64,000 nt of DNA, taken from the NCBI GenBank assembly GCA_049647265.1, contig JBARXJ010000029.1:1-64000 (forward strand). Direction: 5' to 3'. The position numbers and the translations under genes were made by a program. This DNA is from JAAURB01 sp049647265 (GTDB lineage Bacteria; Cyanobacteriota; Cyanobacteriia; Cyanobacteriales; Microcoleaceae). Positions 7,781 through 16,125 of the stretch are shown here, piece by piece (the first letter of the stretch is position 1; every line of letters begins with the position of its first letter). The notes below the pieces were generated by a model. The model saw only the letters and a program-made list of their open reading frames with translations, ran no database searches and was not told the origin of the DNA.

Positions 7781-10700
7781 ATGGTTTCTTTACGTTCACT
7801 CCTAACCATTCCATTTATCCTGCAAACTGTTGGTATTGTTGGATTAGTGGGTTATTTATCTTATCGTAGCGGACAAAGCGCGATCGCAGATTTAGCCTAT
7901 CAATTAATAGCGCAAGAAAGTAACCGAGTCGAAGAAAAACTAGATTCATATTTTACCTCAATTCAATCCACTGCAGAAAATATCTCGGTGCTGGTCAAAC
8001 AAGATTTATTGAATATTAACGATCTTCAACTCCTGCAAAACTACTTTGTCCAGCAAACTCAAATTTTTCCAGAAGTAAGTATTGTAGGTTTATCCAATGA
8101 AGCCGGAGATTTTATTTCAGTCGAACAACTTCAACCGGATCTATTAGTGATCCGTAAACTGGATACTTCTGTTGATAACAAATTTTATCGCTATTTTGCC
8201 TCGGAGAACGGTGAGAATTTAGAGTTACAAGATATCCGCACAAACTACGATCCTCATAACGATCCTCCAGGAAATCCTTGGTATGGCAAAGCAAAAGATC
8301 TTGAAACCGGGAATTGGGTGTTAGCCATCAGTCTGGCCCAGGGCGCAGATCAACCGGAGATCCATCGGGCTTATACTTTGCCGCTGTATGATGCTGAAAA
8401 TCAATTTCTTGGGGTGACTGCTATCAGTAGTAGTTTAATCAAAATTGGTGACTTTTTGGCAGACATCGAAGTGGGTAAAACCGGGGAAGCGTTTATTATT
8501 GAAAAAAACGGTTTGCTGGTTGCTACTTCTACACAGGAAGTTCCCTTCGAGGCACAACCCCGCCGTCAACTGGCAGACAATGCAGATGTTGAACATCGAC
8601 GTTTGCTCGCGACTGATAGCCAAGATCCTTTGACCCGCGCCATAACAGAATATCTCCTGGATGCAGAATCTTCTCTAGAGACAATCAATCAAACTCAAGT
8701 TTTTCCATTCTCATTTAATGATGAACGTTACTTTGTGCGAGTGGTGCCGCTGAATAGTGAATTAAACTGGCTGATTATTACAGTTGTGCCTGCGTCTGAT
8801 TTTACGGGTGAAATTGATACAAATGTCCATCGAACGATTCTGCTTTGTGGTTTAGCGTTTATCGGTTCACTCGCTATGGGTATTCTCACTGCCCAGTATC
8901 TGAGTCGTCCTCTAATTAATTTATCCCAAGCTGCCCGAGAATTAGCCAACGGTAACCTTAAACAAACTCTTCCCCCTTCATTTATCACTGAAATTGAAGC
9001 AGTAAGCCATTCCTTTCGTAGCATGACTGTTCAACTCAACCAGTCGTTTCAATCTCTAGAAGACAGTGAACAAAAGTTTTCGAGTTTTCTTGAAAGTGTG
9101 CCGATGGGGGTAAGTGTACATGATCAAGAGGGTAAAGTCGTGTTAGTCAACCGCAAAGGACGGGAGATTTTACGCCAAGGTGTGATAGACACAGATGCGG
9201 CTCATTTATCCAACGCTTATCAGCTTTACGACCGCCACACTCAACAGTTATACCGTCAAGAACAACTCCCTGCTATCCAAGCACTCACAGGAGATACTGT
9301 GTATGTTGATGATATAGAGATTCTCTGGAATGATCCAAATACCGGGGAAACAGGATCGACTCCGATAGAGGTTTATTCAACCCCTGTTAAAGATGATGCG
9401 GGTCAAGTAATCTATGTGATTAATGGGTTTCAGGATATTACAGAACGTCGCCAAGCAGAACAGTTACGCTCCTCCTATCAAAAAGATTTAGAACGGACTG
9501 TTGCAGAGAAAACAGCAGCCCTTACACAAGCCCAACGTATGGCACAGACGGGAAACTGGCAGTATGATCTCATCGAGCAAACCGTAACTTGGTCAAACGA
9601 ACTTTACCGTATTTATCAAGCCGAAGACATCGCCCCGGTTTCTCGACCGGATCTCACGATACAGCAAATTCATCCCAGTGACGAGGAACGATTTCAACAG
9701 ATCGTTGTCGAAGCCATTAGGGCGGCTCGACCGTTTGATACCGATGTAAAAATTATTACCCAAAAGGGCAATATTCGCTATATTCAAGCCAAAGGACAAC
9801 CGATTTTTAATCCTCAGGATCGGGCCGTTAAATTTGTTGGCACAGTGGCGAATATCACAAAGCGAAAACAAGCTGAATTGGCGCTAAAAGCCTCTGAAGC
9901 CAAGTTTTCTACCCTATTTAATCGTAACCCCGTCCCCTCCTTTATCGCGACTTTGGCAGAGGGACGATTTTTAGTGGTTAACGACCAATATACGCAGTTT
10001 GTTGAGATTCCGATTAACAAGATTATCGGTAAGACGTGCCGTGAATTAAATATATGGGACAACGTAGATGATTTGCAACGCTTCTCAGAAATGTTGCGCC
10101 ATACAAAACTGGTGGATAACTTTGAAGTGGTGTTTCGCACTGCTAAGCAAATCCCTAAAACTGTATTATTGACTGCAACAGTAATTGAGATCGAGGGGGA
10201 AGATTGTGTGATGTGTGTGGTCAATGATATCAGCGATCGCAAACTTACCGAGATTGAATTACAACAAGCGAAAGTTGCAGCGGTTGCAGCAAACCGGGCA
10301 AAAAGTACTTTTATCGCCAATATGAGTCATGAATTGCGTTGGCGGAGCCTTGCGGTAGCAGTATCGCCTTTAAATGCGATTTTAGGGTTTGCCAAACTCC
10401 TGCAACGAAAGCAAAATCTCTCCCAAGAGCAAGCCGAAAGTGCTAGTATTATTCAACACAGCGGAGAACATCTCCTCAGTATTATTAATCAGGTTTTAGA
10501 TTTAGCGCGGATTGAAGCAGGTAAAACTGTCCTCGAAATTGCCTCTGTTAATCTGTGGCAGTTACTGGAAGATTTAAATAATCTATTTTCGTTAAAAGCA
10601 GCAGAAACAGGTTTAATTTTTAGGATAGAGCGCTCCCAGGATATTCCTCAATATATTAATACTGATGCGATGAAACTGCGTCAGGTGTTAATTAACTTGA

Positions 10701-11776
10701 TTGATAATGCCTTTAAATTTACCAAAAAGGGGCAGATTACCTTAAAGGTTTCATTGCCTCTTAATTTATTTCAGCAGGATAATTCACCTGAATTAATTCG
10801 GCTAAAATTTCAAGTGAGTGATACAGGAGCAGGTATTGCCCCAGAAGAGCAAAAAGCCTTATTTGAAGCTTTTAGTCAAACAGAAACCGGACGAAACAGT
10901 AATCAAGGAACAGGTCTCGGACTCAATATTACTCGTGAATTTATCCAACTGATGGGGGGTGAGATTACTGTAGAAAGTGTTGTGGGAAAAGGAACTTGTT
11001 TTAACTTTACCATCGAAGCTCAACCAGCAGAAGAATTAAGCGATGAAGCCTTAATTCCCACGGAAAAGATTATCGGACTGTTACCCGGACAACCCCGTTA
11101 TCGGATTTTAATTGTGGATGATAAACCCGTTAACCGTCGTTTATTGGTGGAATTATTAAGTATTTTAGAATTAGATATTCAGGAAGCAAATAATGGTGAG
11201 GAAGCGATACAACAGTGGCAAACCCAACACCCTCACCTGATTTTTATGGATCTAAGAATGCCTGTATTAGATGGTTATGATGCCACTCGTCGCATTCGTG
11301 ACCTAGAGTTACAACGCCACCAACTTAATGAACAATTAAACCAAAATTCAGAAACAGTGGAGTTAAATCAACCGACAACTATTGTAGCAATTTCTGCAAC
11401 CATGACCGGAGAAAATCAAGCGCTGCAAGCTGGATGTGATGCGTTTATCCGCAAGCCTTTTACTGAAACAGAAATATTTAGTACGCTAAAACATTACTTG
11501 CAACTGCGTTATTCTTATCAAGAAGATAATTCACCAGCACCCCCAGAAACCTATTCCCCTCATCAATTAACCCTTGCCTTCCGACAACTCAATCCGGGTT
11601 TAATCACTCAACTAGAGAAAGCAGCCATGATGGGAAAAGATAGTGCAATTATAGCGATCGCTGAAGAAATTGCAGAGACTCATGCTGATTTATCACAATT
11701 TTTATTGACAGTAGTCGAGAGTTTTGATTATATGCAAATTTTAGCCGCAATTGATTTGATTCATCCGAATCAATAG
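7781..11776 (+). CDS. Hybrid sensor histidine kinase / response regulator
   Basis: 1331 residues. Order: transmembrane helix (about 8-28), extracytoplasmic Cache-type sensor (about 40-340), second helix (about 349-372), HAMP (to about 425), three PAS domains (about 430-555, 590-690, 700-830), HisKA with H850, HATPase_c (N box around DAMKLRQVLINLIDNAFKF, G boxes VSDTGAGI and GTGLGLNITR), and a receiver domain with phosphoacceptor D1157 (FMDLRMPVLDG). A small-ligand sensor is expected, but the ligand is not readable. Oddity: the H-box should read HELRTPLNAI; here nine residues, WRSLAVAVS, stand where one is expected, a net 24-base in-frame insertion right after the phospho-accepting helix. Kinase activity may be altered. 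There is no HPt domain and no obvious cognate regulator nearby. Confidence 0.93.
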   Translation: MVSLRSLLTIPFILQTVGIVGLVGYLSYRSGQSAIADLAYQLIAQESNRVEEKLDSYFTSIQSTAENISVLVKQDLLNINDLQLLQNYFVQQTQIFPEVSIVGLSNEAGDFISVEQLQPDLLVIRKLDTSVDNKFYRYFASENGENLELQDIRTNYDPHNDPPGNPWYGKAKDLETGNWVLAISLAQGADQPEIHRAYTLPLYDAENQFLGVTAISSSLIKIGDFLADIEVGKTGEAFIIEKNGLLVATSTQEVPFEAQPRRQLADNADVEHRRLLATDSQDPLTRAITEYLLDAESSLETINQTQVFPFSFNDERYFVRVVPLNSELNWLIITVVPASDFTGEIDTNVHRTILLCGLAFIGSLAMGILTAQYLSRPLINLSQAARELANGNLKQTLPPSFITEIEAVSHSFRSMTVQLNQSFQSLEDSEQKFSSFLESVPMGVSVHDQEGKVVLVNRKGREILRQGVIDTDAAHLSNAYQLYDRHTQQLYRQEQLPAIQALTGDTVYVDDIEILWNDPNTGETGSTPIEVYSTPVKDDAGQVIYVINGFQDITERRQAEQLRSSYQKDLERTVAEKTAALTQAQRMAQTGNWQYDLIEQTVTWSNELYRIYQAEDIAPVSRPDLTIQQIHPSDEERFQQIVVEAIRAARPFDTDVKIITQKGNIRYIQAKGQPIFNPQDRAVKFVGTVANITKRKQAELALKASEAKFSTLFNRNPVPSFIATLAEGRFLVVNDQYTQFVEIPINKIIGKTCRELNIWDNVDDLQRFSEMLRHTKLVDNFEVVFRTAKQIPKTVLLTATVIEIEGEDCVMCVVNDISDRKLTEIELQQAKVAAVAANRAKSTFIANMSHELRWRSLAVAVSPLNAILGFAKLLQRKQNLSQEQAESASIIQHSGEHLLSIINQVLDLARIEAGKTVLEIASVNLWQLLEDLNNLFSLKAAETGLIFRIERSQDIPQYINTDAMKLRQVLINLIDNAFKFTKKGQITLKVSLPLNLFQQDNSPELIRLKFQVSDTGAGIAPEEQKALFEAFSQTETGRNSNQGTGLGLNITREFIQLMGGEITVESVVGKGTCFNFTIEAQPAEELSDEALIPTEKIIGLLPGQPRYRILIVDDKPVNRRLLVELLSILELDIQEANNGEEAIQQWQTQHPHLIFMDLRMPVLDGYDATRRIRDLELQRHQLNEQLNQNSETVELNQPTTIVAISATMTGENQALQAGCDAFIRKPFTETEIFSTLKHYLQLRYSYQEDNSPAPPETYSPHQLTLAFRQLNPGLITQLEKAAMMGKDSAIIAIAEEIAETHADLSQFLLTVVESFDYMQILAAIDLIHPNQ
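10340..10366. repeat. Short in-frame insertion in the histidine kinase H-box
   Basis: The 27 bases from TGG (10340) to TCG (10366) replace the single expected Thr codon between HELR and PLNAILGF, a net gain of 24 bases. The core GGCGGAGCCTTGCGG is GC-rich compared with the flanks and resembles short interspersed cyanobacterial sequence. No second copy was found in this window. Confidence 0.55.
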
Positions 11777-11801
11777 GGAACGGGTAACAGGAATATCTTC
11801 A

Positions 11802-11834
11802 CTAACAACTAATAACTAACAACTAATAACTAAT
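11802..11834. repeat. 14-base tandem repeat
   Basis: TAACAACTAATAAC is repeated twice with an imperfect extension, between the kinase stop and the SH3-like gene. It belongs to the short tandem repeat type seen in filamentous cyanobacteria. Confidence 0.6.
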
Positions 11835-12329
11835 TTAACAATCTGTCAAATTATCCGCATCAACATATCCTTGAATGGGGTATTGAATTGGAACCCAGCC
11901 CTGTTTTCCTATATTTTCAATATATACTTGATCTTGGGGCTCAAACTGATAAACAACTTTTCCCTGAGGTACATTTCTAGCTGAAGCATCGGCATTGTTA
12001 ATCAGTCGGCAATTTCGAGCAATAATTTGAGTTGTTAATTGCGGATTATTATTGGTATTTTTTTCAGAAGATATTGAAAATTGCGAATCATTATTTTGAG
12101 AATTTCGAGTATTTTGCTGATTGAATAAATCCCTGAAGGAAAAACTCATCCAACTATTCTGTGGAGAGGGTTCAACTGCGGCTGAAACTCTTCCTTGATT
12201 AGAACGACTAGCAGTTAACCAGGCTTGAGAGATGGCTTGATGAGTATGATGAATGACCATTACACTCACCCCAACCCAAGTGACTGTACCCAAAATTCTT
12301 TTTAAATCTTGCCAATCTATTTTTTTCAC
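11835..12329 (-). CDS. Membrane-anchored SH3-like domain protein
   Basis: 164 residues from a GTG start at 12329. One hydrophobic segment near the N-terminus (about 12-32) could be a signal or anchor. A low-complexity Asn/Gln/Ser-rich linker (about 55-95) follows. The C-terminal 70 residues look like a bacterial SH3 domain (ARNCRLINNADASARN through GWVPIQYPIQGYVDADNLT), a fold that in exported proteins often binds cell-wall peptides or proteins. It is convergent with the kinase gene. No enzyme domain is present; function is unknown. Confidence 0.65.
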   Translation of the reverse strand: MKKIDWQDLKRILGTVTWVGVSVMVIHHTHQAISQAWLTASRSNQGRVSAAVEPSPQNSWMSFSFRDLFNQQNTRNSQNNDSQFSISSEKNTNNNPQLTTQIIARNCRLINNADASARNVPQGKVVYQFEPQDQVYIENIGKQGWVPIQYPIQGYVDADNLTDC

Positions 12330-12726
12330 AAATAATAATAATTAAACGTGAGTTCGATGACCTCCCCTAACCCCTCCTACAAGGAGGGGAATGCCGAAAA
12401 ATACCTTAACTGGTGAACAATAAATTTGGGATTTTCTTGCCCCTCTCAATTAATAAATAGTCCCTTTGGGACACAATTTCCCTCTCCTCGTAGGAGAGGG
12501 TCAGGGAGAGGTGAGAGGGGTTGGGGAGAGGTCGATTTTCAATTCGTTTACGTTAATCAATCTAATCACTGCACCTAATATCTTATTAAGCAGATTACTT
12601 CAAATTCTACGGAGTATCATCTATCGCTTGAAAGAGATTTTATTCGGGGTCAGTTGCGATAAACGATTAACTTTGAAATAAATTGAGAGGTTGCCTATGA
12701 TAGATTATTCGTTAAAATAAACACCG
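12330..12726. other. Intergenic region with two G/C-rich hairpin repeats
   Basis: Two hairpins with 3-base loops are seen: CCCCTCCT/AGGAGGGG (12371-12378/12382-12389) and CCCTCTCCT/AGGAGAGGG (12480-12488/12492-12500), followed by GGGGTTGGGGAGAGG. They have the same shape but different stem sequences, typical of mobile palindromic repeats. An open frame at 12466-12681 runs through the repeat and is not believed. The antiporter promoter must lie near 12690-12720. Confidence 0.6.
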
Positions 12727-14172
12727 ATGAATTCGGCAACAATAGAGATGGTTAATTTAATTGCGGGGCAAGTCATGCCCATTGAGACTTTCTCAGTGCC
12801 GACCCCTTATTCTTTCCCTTTAATTGCCACAGTAGAAGCAGCTACAAACGAGGTTTCGGCTGACCCCACTATGGTGTTATGCGCGGTTCTTCTGAGTTTA
12901 GTTGCCATCTATATTGCCAGCAAAGCAGGAGGAGAATTTTTTAGTAGGCTGGGTTTTCCCCCAGTGTTAGGAGAGTTAGTCGGAGGCGTTGTGATTGGGG
13001 TCTCAGCCCTACACTTAGTGATTTTTCCAGAAAACGGGGATAGTTCAACTTCCCTGATTATGAGTATTTTGGCAGCAACAGCCAACCTAGACCCAGCGAC
13101 CGCAGACGCGACCTTTGAAATTCAAAGTGAAGTGATTTCTATCATCGCGGAGTTAGGGGTGATTGTGCTGCTGTTTGAGATTGGTTTAGAGTCCAATATC
13201 CGACAACTACTGGCAGTGGGAGTTCAATCCTTGTTAGTGGCTGTTGTAGGGGTGGTTGTTCCTTTTGCTGCCGGGACAGCGGGTTTAATTCTGATTTTTG
13301 ATGTCCCAGTGGTGGCGGCTGTTTTTGCAGGGGCTGCCTTGACAGCAACCAGTATCGGAATTACCTCGCGAGTTTTAGCTGAAATGGGCTGTCTCTCCAC
13401 TCAGGAAGGTCAAATTATCCTGGGGGCGGCGGTAATGGATGATGTTTTAGGGATTGTTGTCTTAGCTGTGGTTGCCAGTCTAGCAAAAACAGGTGAAGTG
13501 GATGTCTCAAACGTTATCTTTTTAATTATTAGCGCCAGTGTATTTTTGGTGGGGGCTATTTTACTGGGTCGTTTCTTTAATGACACCTTTATTGCCTTAG
13601 CCTGTCAATCTCAAACTCGGGGACGAATCGTTATTCCTGGATTTATTTTGGCGTTTGCATTGTCTTATATTGCTTCAGCCATTAGTTTAGAAGCGATTTT
13701 AGGCGGGTTTGCTGCGGGACTGGTGTTGGATGAAACGGAAGTTGATGGCCAAAAACTGGAAGAACTAACCCAACCCATTGCAGATGTAATCGTACCTGTG
13801 TTCTTCGTCACAGTCGGCGCTAAAACCGATTTGAGTGTGCTTAACCCGGCAATTCCCGCTAACCGAGAAGGATTAGTGATTGCTTCGTTTCTAATTCTAG
13901 TTGCGATTCTCGGGAAGATGATTTCTGGCTTTAGTGTGTTTGGCATCGACAACATTAACCGCGTTGCCATCGGAGTTGGGATGATTCCTCGGGGCGAAGT
14001 GGGGTTAGTGTTTGCCGCTGTGGGGTCAGCCAGTGGGGCCTTGTCTGAATCATTGGATGTGGCAATTATTCTGATGGTGATTATCACAACATTTGTCGCC
14101 CCTCCACTGTTGCGGGTTGTATTTAAACAAGAGACAACCTCAGAAGCCGAACCCCAAACCTCTACAGAGTAA
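12727..14172 (+). CDS. Cation:proton antiporter (CPA2, NhaS3/NapA-like)
   Basis: 481 residues with about 12-13 membrane segments. The ion-binding Asp pair D238-D239 lies in GAAVMDDVLGIVV, the diagnostic motif of electrogenic Na+/H+ antiporters of the NapA/NhaS3 type. The N-terminal part (GFPPVLGELVGGVVIG) and the GVGMIPRGEVGLVFA block are also typical of the family. It would exchange Na+ (or K+) for H+ across the plasma or thylakoid membrane. No TrkA-N domain is attached, unlike KefB-type proteins. It stands alone, with a palindromic repeat just after its stop codon. Confidence 0.92.
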   Translation: MNSATIEMVNLIAGQVMPIETFSVPTPYSFPLIATVEAATNEVSADPTMVLCAVLLSLVAIYIASKAGGEFFSRLGFPPVLGELVGGVVIGVSALHLVIFPENGDSSTSLIMSILAATANLDPATADATFEIQSEVISIIAELGVIVLLFEIGLESNIRQLLAVGVQSLLVAVVGVVVPFAAGTAGLILIFDVPVVAAVFAGAALTATSIGITSRVLAEMGCLSTQEGQIILGAAVMDDVLGIVVLAVVASLAKTGEVDVSNVIFLIISASVFLVGAILLGRFFNDTFIALACQSQTRGRIVIPGFILAFALSYIASAISLEAILGGFAAGLVLDETEVDGQKLEELTQPIADVIVPVFFVTVGAKTDLSVLNPAIPANREGLVIASFLILVAILGKMISGFSVFGIDNINRVAIGVGMIPRGEVGLVFAAVGSASGALSESLDVAIILMVIITTFVAPPLLRVVFKQETTSEAEPQTSTE

Positions 14173-14183
14173 CGAGTCAGTAG

Positions 14184-14202
14184 GGGCGCATTGCATGCGC
14201 CC
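14184..14202. repeat. Palindromic intergenic repeat
   Basis: GGGCGCA-TTGCA-TGCGCCC, a perfect 7-bp stem of the kind scattered in cyanobacterial spacers. It lies 11 bases after the antiporter stop codon; without a T-run it is a poor terminator. The remaining spacer to 14518 shows HIP1 at 14412 and no supportable gene. Confidence 0.6.
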
Positions 14203-14518
14203 GTCACTATTTGCTTTGCGCCGTCCCCCATTCCCTAGTAATTTCCATATAATGTTTCATAAAATACAGATCACTGACATAATAAAAAGATTAACCCGAT
14301 TGATTCATGAGAAAGCAGATCATTTCTTAACAGTGCTTCAAACTCAGTTAAGACTTGATCCCTAAACCCTTTCCCTCAAAGCGACATCTATCAGATTTAA
14401 TGGTCAAGATCGCGATCGCTAATGAAAAAATAGCAATATTTGTTTACAATGGCGGTACAGATCAACATCGCTATCGATCAATCGAATAGCAGCCCATAAA
14501 CAGGAGAGTGGACGCTCT

Positions 14519-15253
14519 GTGTTCCAACGCTTAAAGCAAGATTTAAAAAGTGATTTGATTGCTGGGTTGTTAGTCGTGATTCCCCTAGCGACAACAATTT
14601 GGCTCACCATTACAATCGCCACCTCGGTGATTGAGTTCTTAACGCGGGTTCCGAAACAACTGAATCCGTTTGATGGCCTTAATCCTATTCTCGTTAACTT
14701 ACTCAACGTTCTAGTCGGGTTTGCCGTCCCGTTATTAAGTATCCTATTCATTGGCTTGATGGCGCGTAATATTGCGGGTCAGTGGCTGCTGAATACCAGT
14801 GAACGGTTGTTACAGGCGATTCCGTTTGCCGGATCAGTTTACAAAACTTTAAAGCAAATTTTAGAAACGCTACTGGGGGACTCCAATGATAAGTTCCGCC
14901 GAGTGGTGTTAATTGAATATCCCCGGCCAGGAATTTGGACCATTGCTTTTGTTACCGGTTCAGTCAACAACGAAGTCTCTACAGAATTGTCTCAGGAGAT
15001 GGTGAGTGTATTTGTTCCGACGACTCCTAACCCCACCAGCGGATGGTATGCCATTATTCCGAGTGCAGATATCACGAATCTTTCTCTTTCTGTCGAAGAT
15101 GCCTTTAAAATTATAGTCTCAGGCGGAATTGTTAATTCTGCGGGTACGGCAAAACAACCCTTTGTTCAATCTCGATCTAAAGGGAAAAAACTCGAACCCC
15201 TTGTATCCAACGAAACTCAGCTTCAACCCATTTCACTCGAAGAAGAAGGGTAA
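14519..15253 (+). CDS. DUF502 family membrane protein
   Basis: 244 residues from a GTG start with AGGAGAG 10 bases upstream. Two hydrophobic segments (about 16-38 and 58-82) precede a soluble domain with the DUF502 blocks NTSERLLQAIPFAGSVYKTLKQ and PNPTSGWYAIIPSAD. DUF502 proteins are conserved in cyanobacteria and plants (the LIKE COV family), where a trafficking or membrane role is proposed; no biochemical activity is known. It precedes nusB on the same strand with a repeat-containing spacer of 157 bases. Confidence 0.88.
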   Translation: MFQRLKQDLKSDLIAGLLVVIPLATTIWLTITIATSVIEFLTRVPKQLNPFDGLNPILVNLLNVLVGFAVPLLSILFIGLMARNIAGQWLLNTSERLLQAIPFAGSVYKTLKQILETLLGDSNDKFRRVVLIEYPRPGIWTIAFVTGSVNNEVSTELSQEMVSVFVPTTPNPTSGWYAIIPSADITNLSLSVEDAFKIIVSGGIVNSAGTAKQPFVQSRSKGKKLEPLVSNETQLQPISLEEEG

Positions 15254-15358
15254 AATGTTAGTCATTTGTTCTTTGTCATTTGAGGGATTTAGAGGTAGGG
15301 TATAGGATGTGATGTGAGATGTCAGATGTGGGTAACGAACAATGAGCCAGCTTGAGAA

Positions 15359-15410
15359 ATAACCAATATCCAATAACCAATAACCAATAACCAATAACTC
15401 ATAACTCATT
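15359..15410. repeat. Heptamer short tandem repeat
   Basis: AACCAAT-type units are repeated several times, then ATAACTC twice, ending at the nusB ATG. Such heptamer repeats are characteristic of filamentous cyanobacteria. They leave no Shine-Dalgarno for nusB. Confidence 0.75.
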
Positions 15411-16043
15411 ATGCAAGCTCGTCGAAGTGCCCGTGAACTGGCTTTACTCGGAATTTCTCAGCTACCCACAACACCTGAAAAACTAGAAACTCAACAGCTT
15501 AATGATATCGTTATCGCCGCAGTTCGGGCGCTGGCAGCGGAAAGTCAGGAGTCACTCGAAACCGCAACGGCAGAGTTACAGCGCGGTAGCGATCGCCTTC
15601 TCAGTAGTCAGGTAAAAGCCAGTGACCTGCAAACCGCCCGTTCAATGGTGAGTGAAGCAATAGAATTAACCCGCTCTGCTTTAAATGGTATCGGGACAGC
15701 GGTAGAATTTCCAGAAATTATTCAACTGGCTAAGCAAGAAGAGGTTCAATCTTACTGTATTGAGATTTTAACCCAAGTTAACAGTAATCGAGCCGATATC
15801 GATCAACTTTTAGAAACGGCAATGGTAGACTGGCAACTCAATCGTTTACCCCGTATTGATCGTGATATTTTAAGAATTGCAGTGGCTGAATTGCTTTATC
15901 TTGATGCCAGAGAACAAGTTGCGATTAATGAAGCGATAGAACTGGCTAAGCGTTATGGGGATGATGACAGTTATCGGTTTATTAATGGTGTCTTACGTCG
16001 AGTGATTGAGAAGTTGAAAACACAACCTAGTATTGTAGAGTAA
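15411..16043 (+). CDS. nusB: Transcription antitermination factor NusB
   Basis: 210 residues, longer than E. coli NusB because cyanobacterial forms carry an inserted helical region in the middle. It opens with the family block QARRSARELALLGISQLP and ends with the conserved RIDRDILRIAVAELLYL and VAINEAIELAKRYGDDDSYRFINGVL regions (quoted in part). NusB with S10 binds the boxA element of rRNA leaders and prevents premature termination. Gene order is DUF502, nusB, recN, all on the plus strand. Confidence 0.96.
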   Translation: MQARRSARELALLGISQLPTTPEKLETQQLNDIVIAAVRALAAESQESLETATAELQRGSDRLLSSQVKASDLQTARSMVSEAIELTRSALNGIGTAVEFPEIIQLAKQEEVQSYCIEILTQVNSNRADIDQLLETAMVDWQLNRLPRIDRDILRIAVAELLYLDAREQVAINEAIELAKRYGDDDSYRFINGVLRRVIEKLKTQPSIVE

Positions 16044-16081
16044 GTGAGAAAATGGAGAGACACAGGAGAGGAATATAACCC

Positions 16082-16121
16082 ATAACAAATGACCAATAAC
16101 TAATAACAAATGACCAATAAC
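16082..16121. repeat. 21-base tandem repeat
   Basis: ATAACAAATGACCAATAAC occurs at 16082-16100 and again at 16103-16121, directly before recN. It is the same short-repeat class as at 15359-15410. Confidence 0.75.
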
Positions 16122-16125
16122 CACC

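Noticed and set aside
12466..12681. 71-codon open frame before the antiporter
   Set aside because: It lies across palindromic G-rich repeats and shows no family resemblance.
14093..14365. 90-codon open frame after the antiporter
   Set aside because: It overlaps the antiporter end and a palindromic repeat; no ribosome site or conservation.
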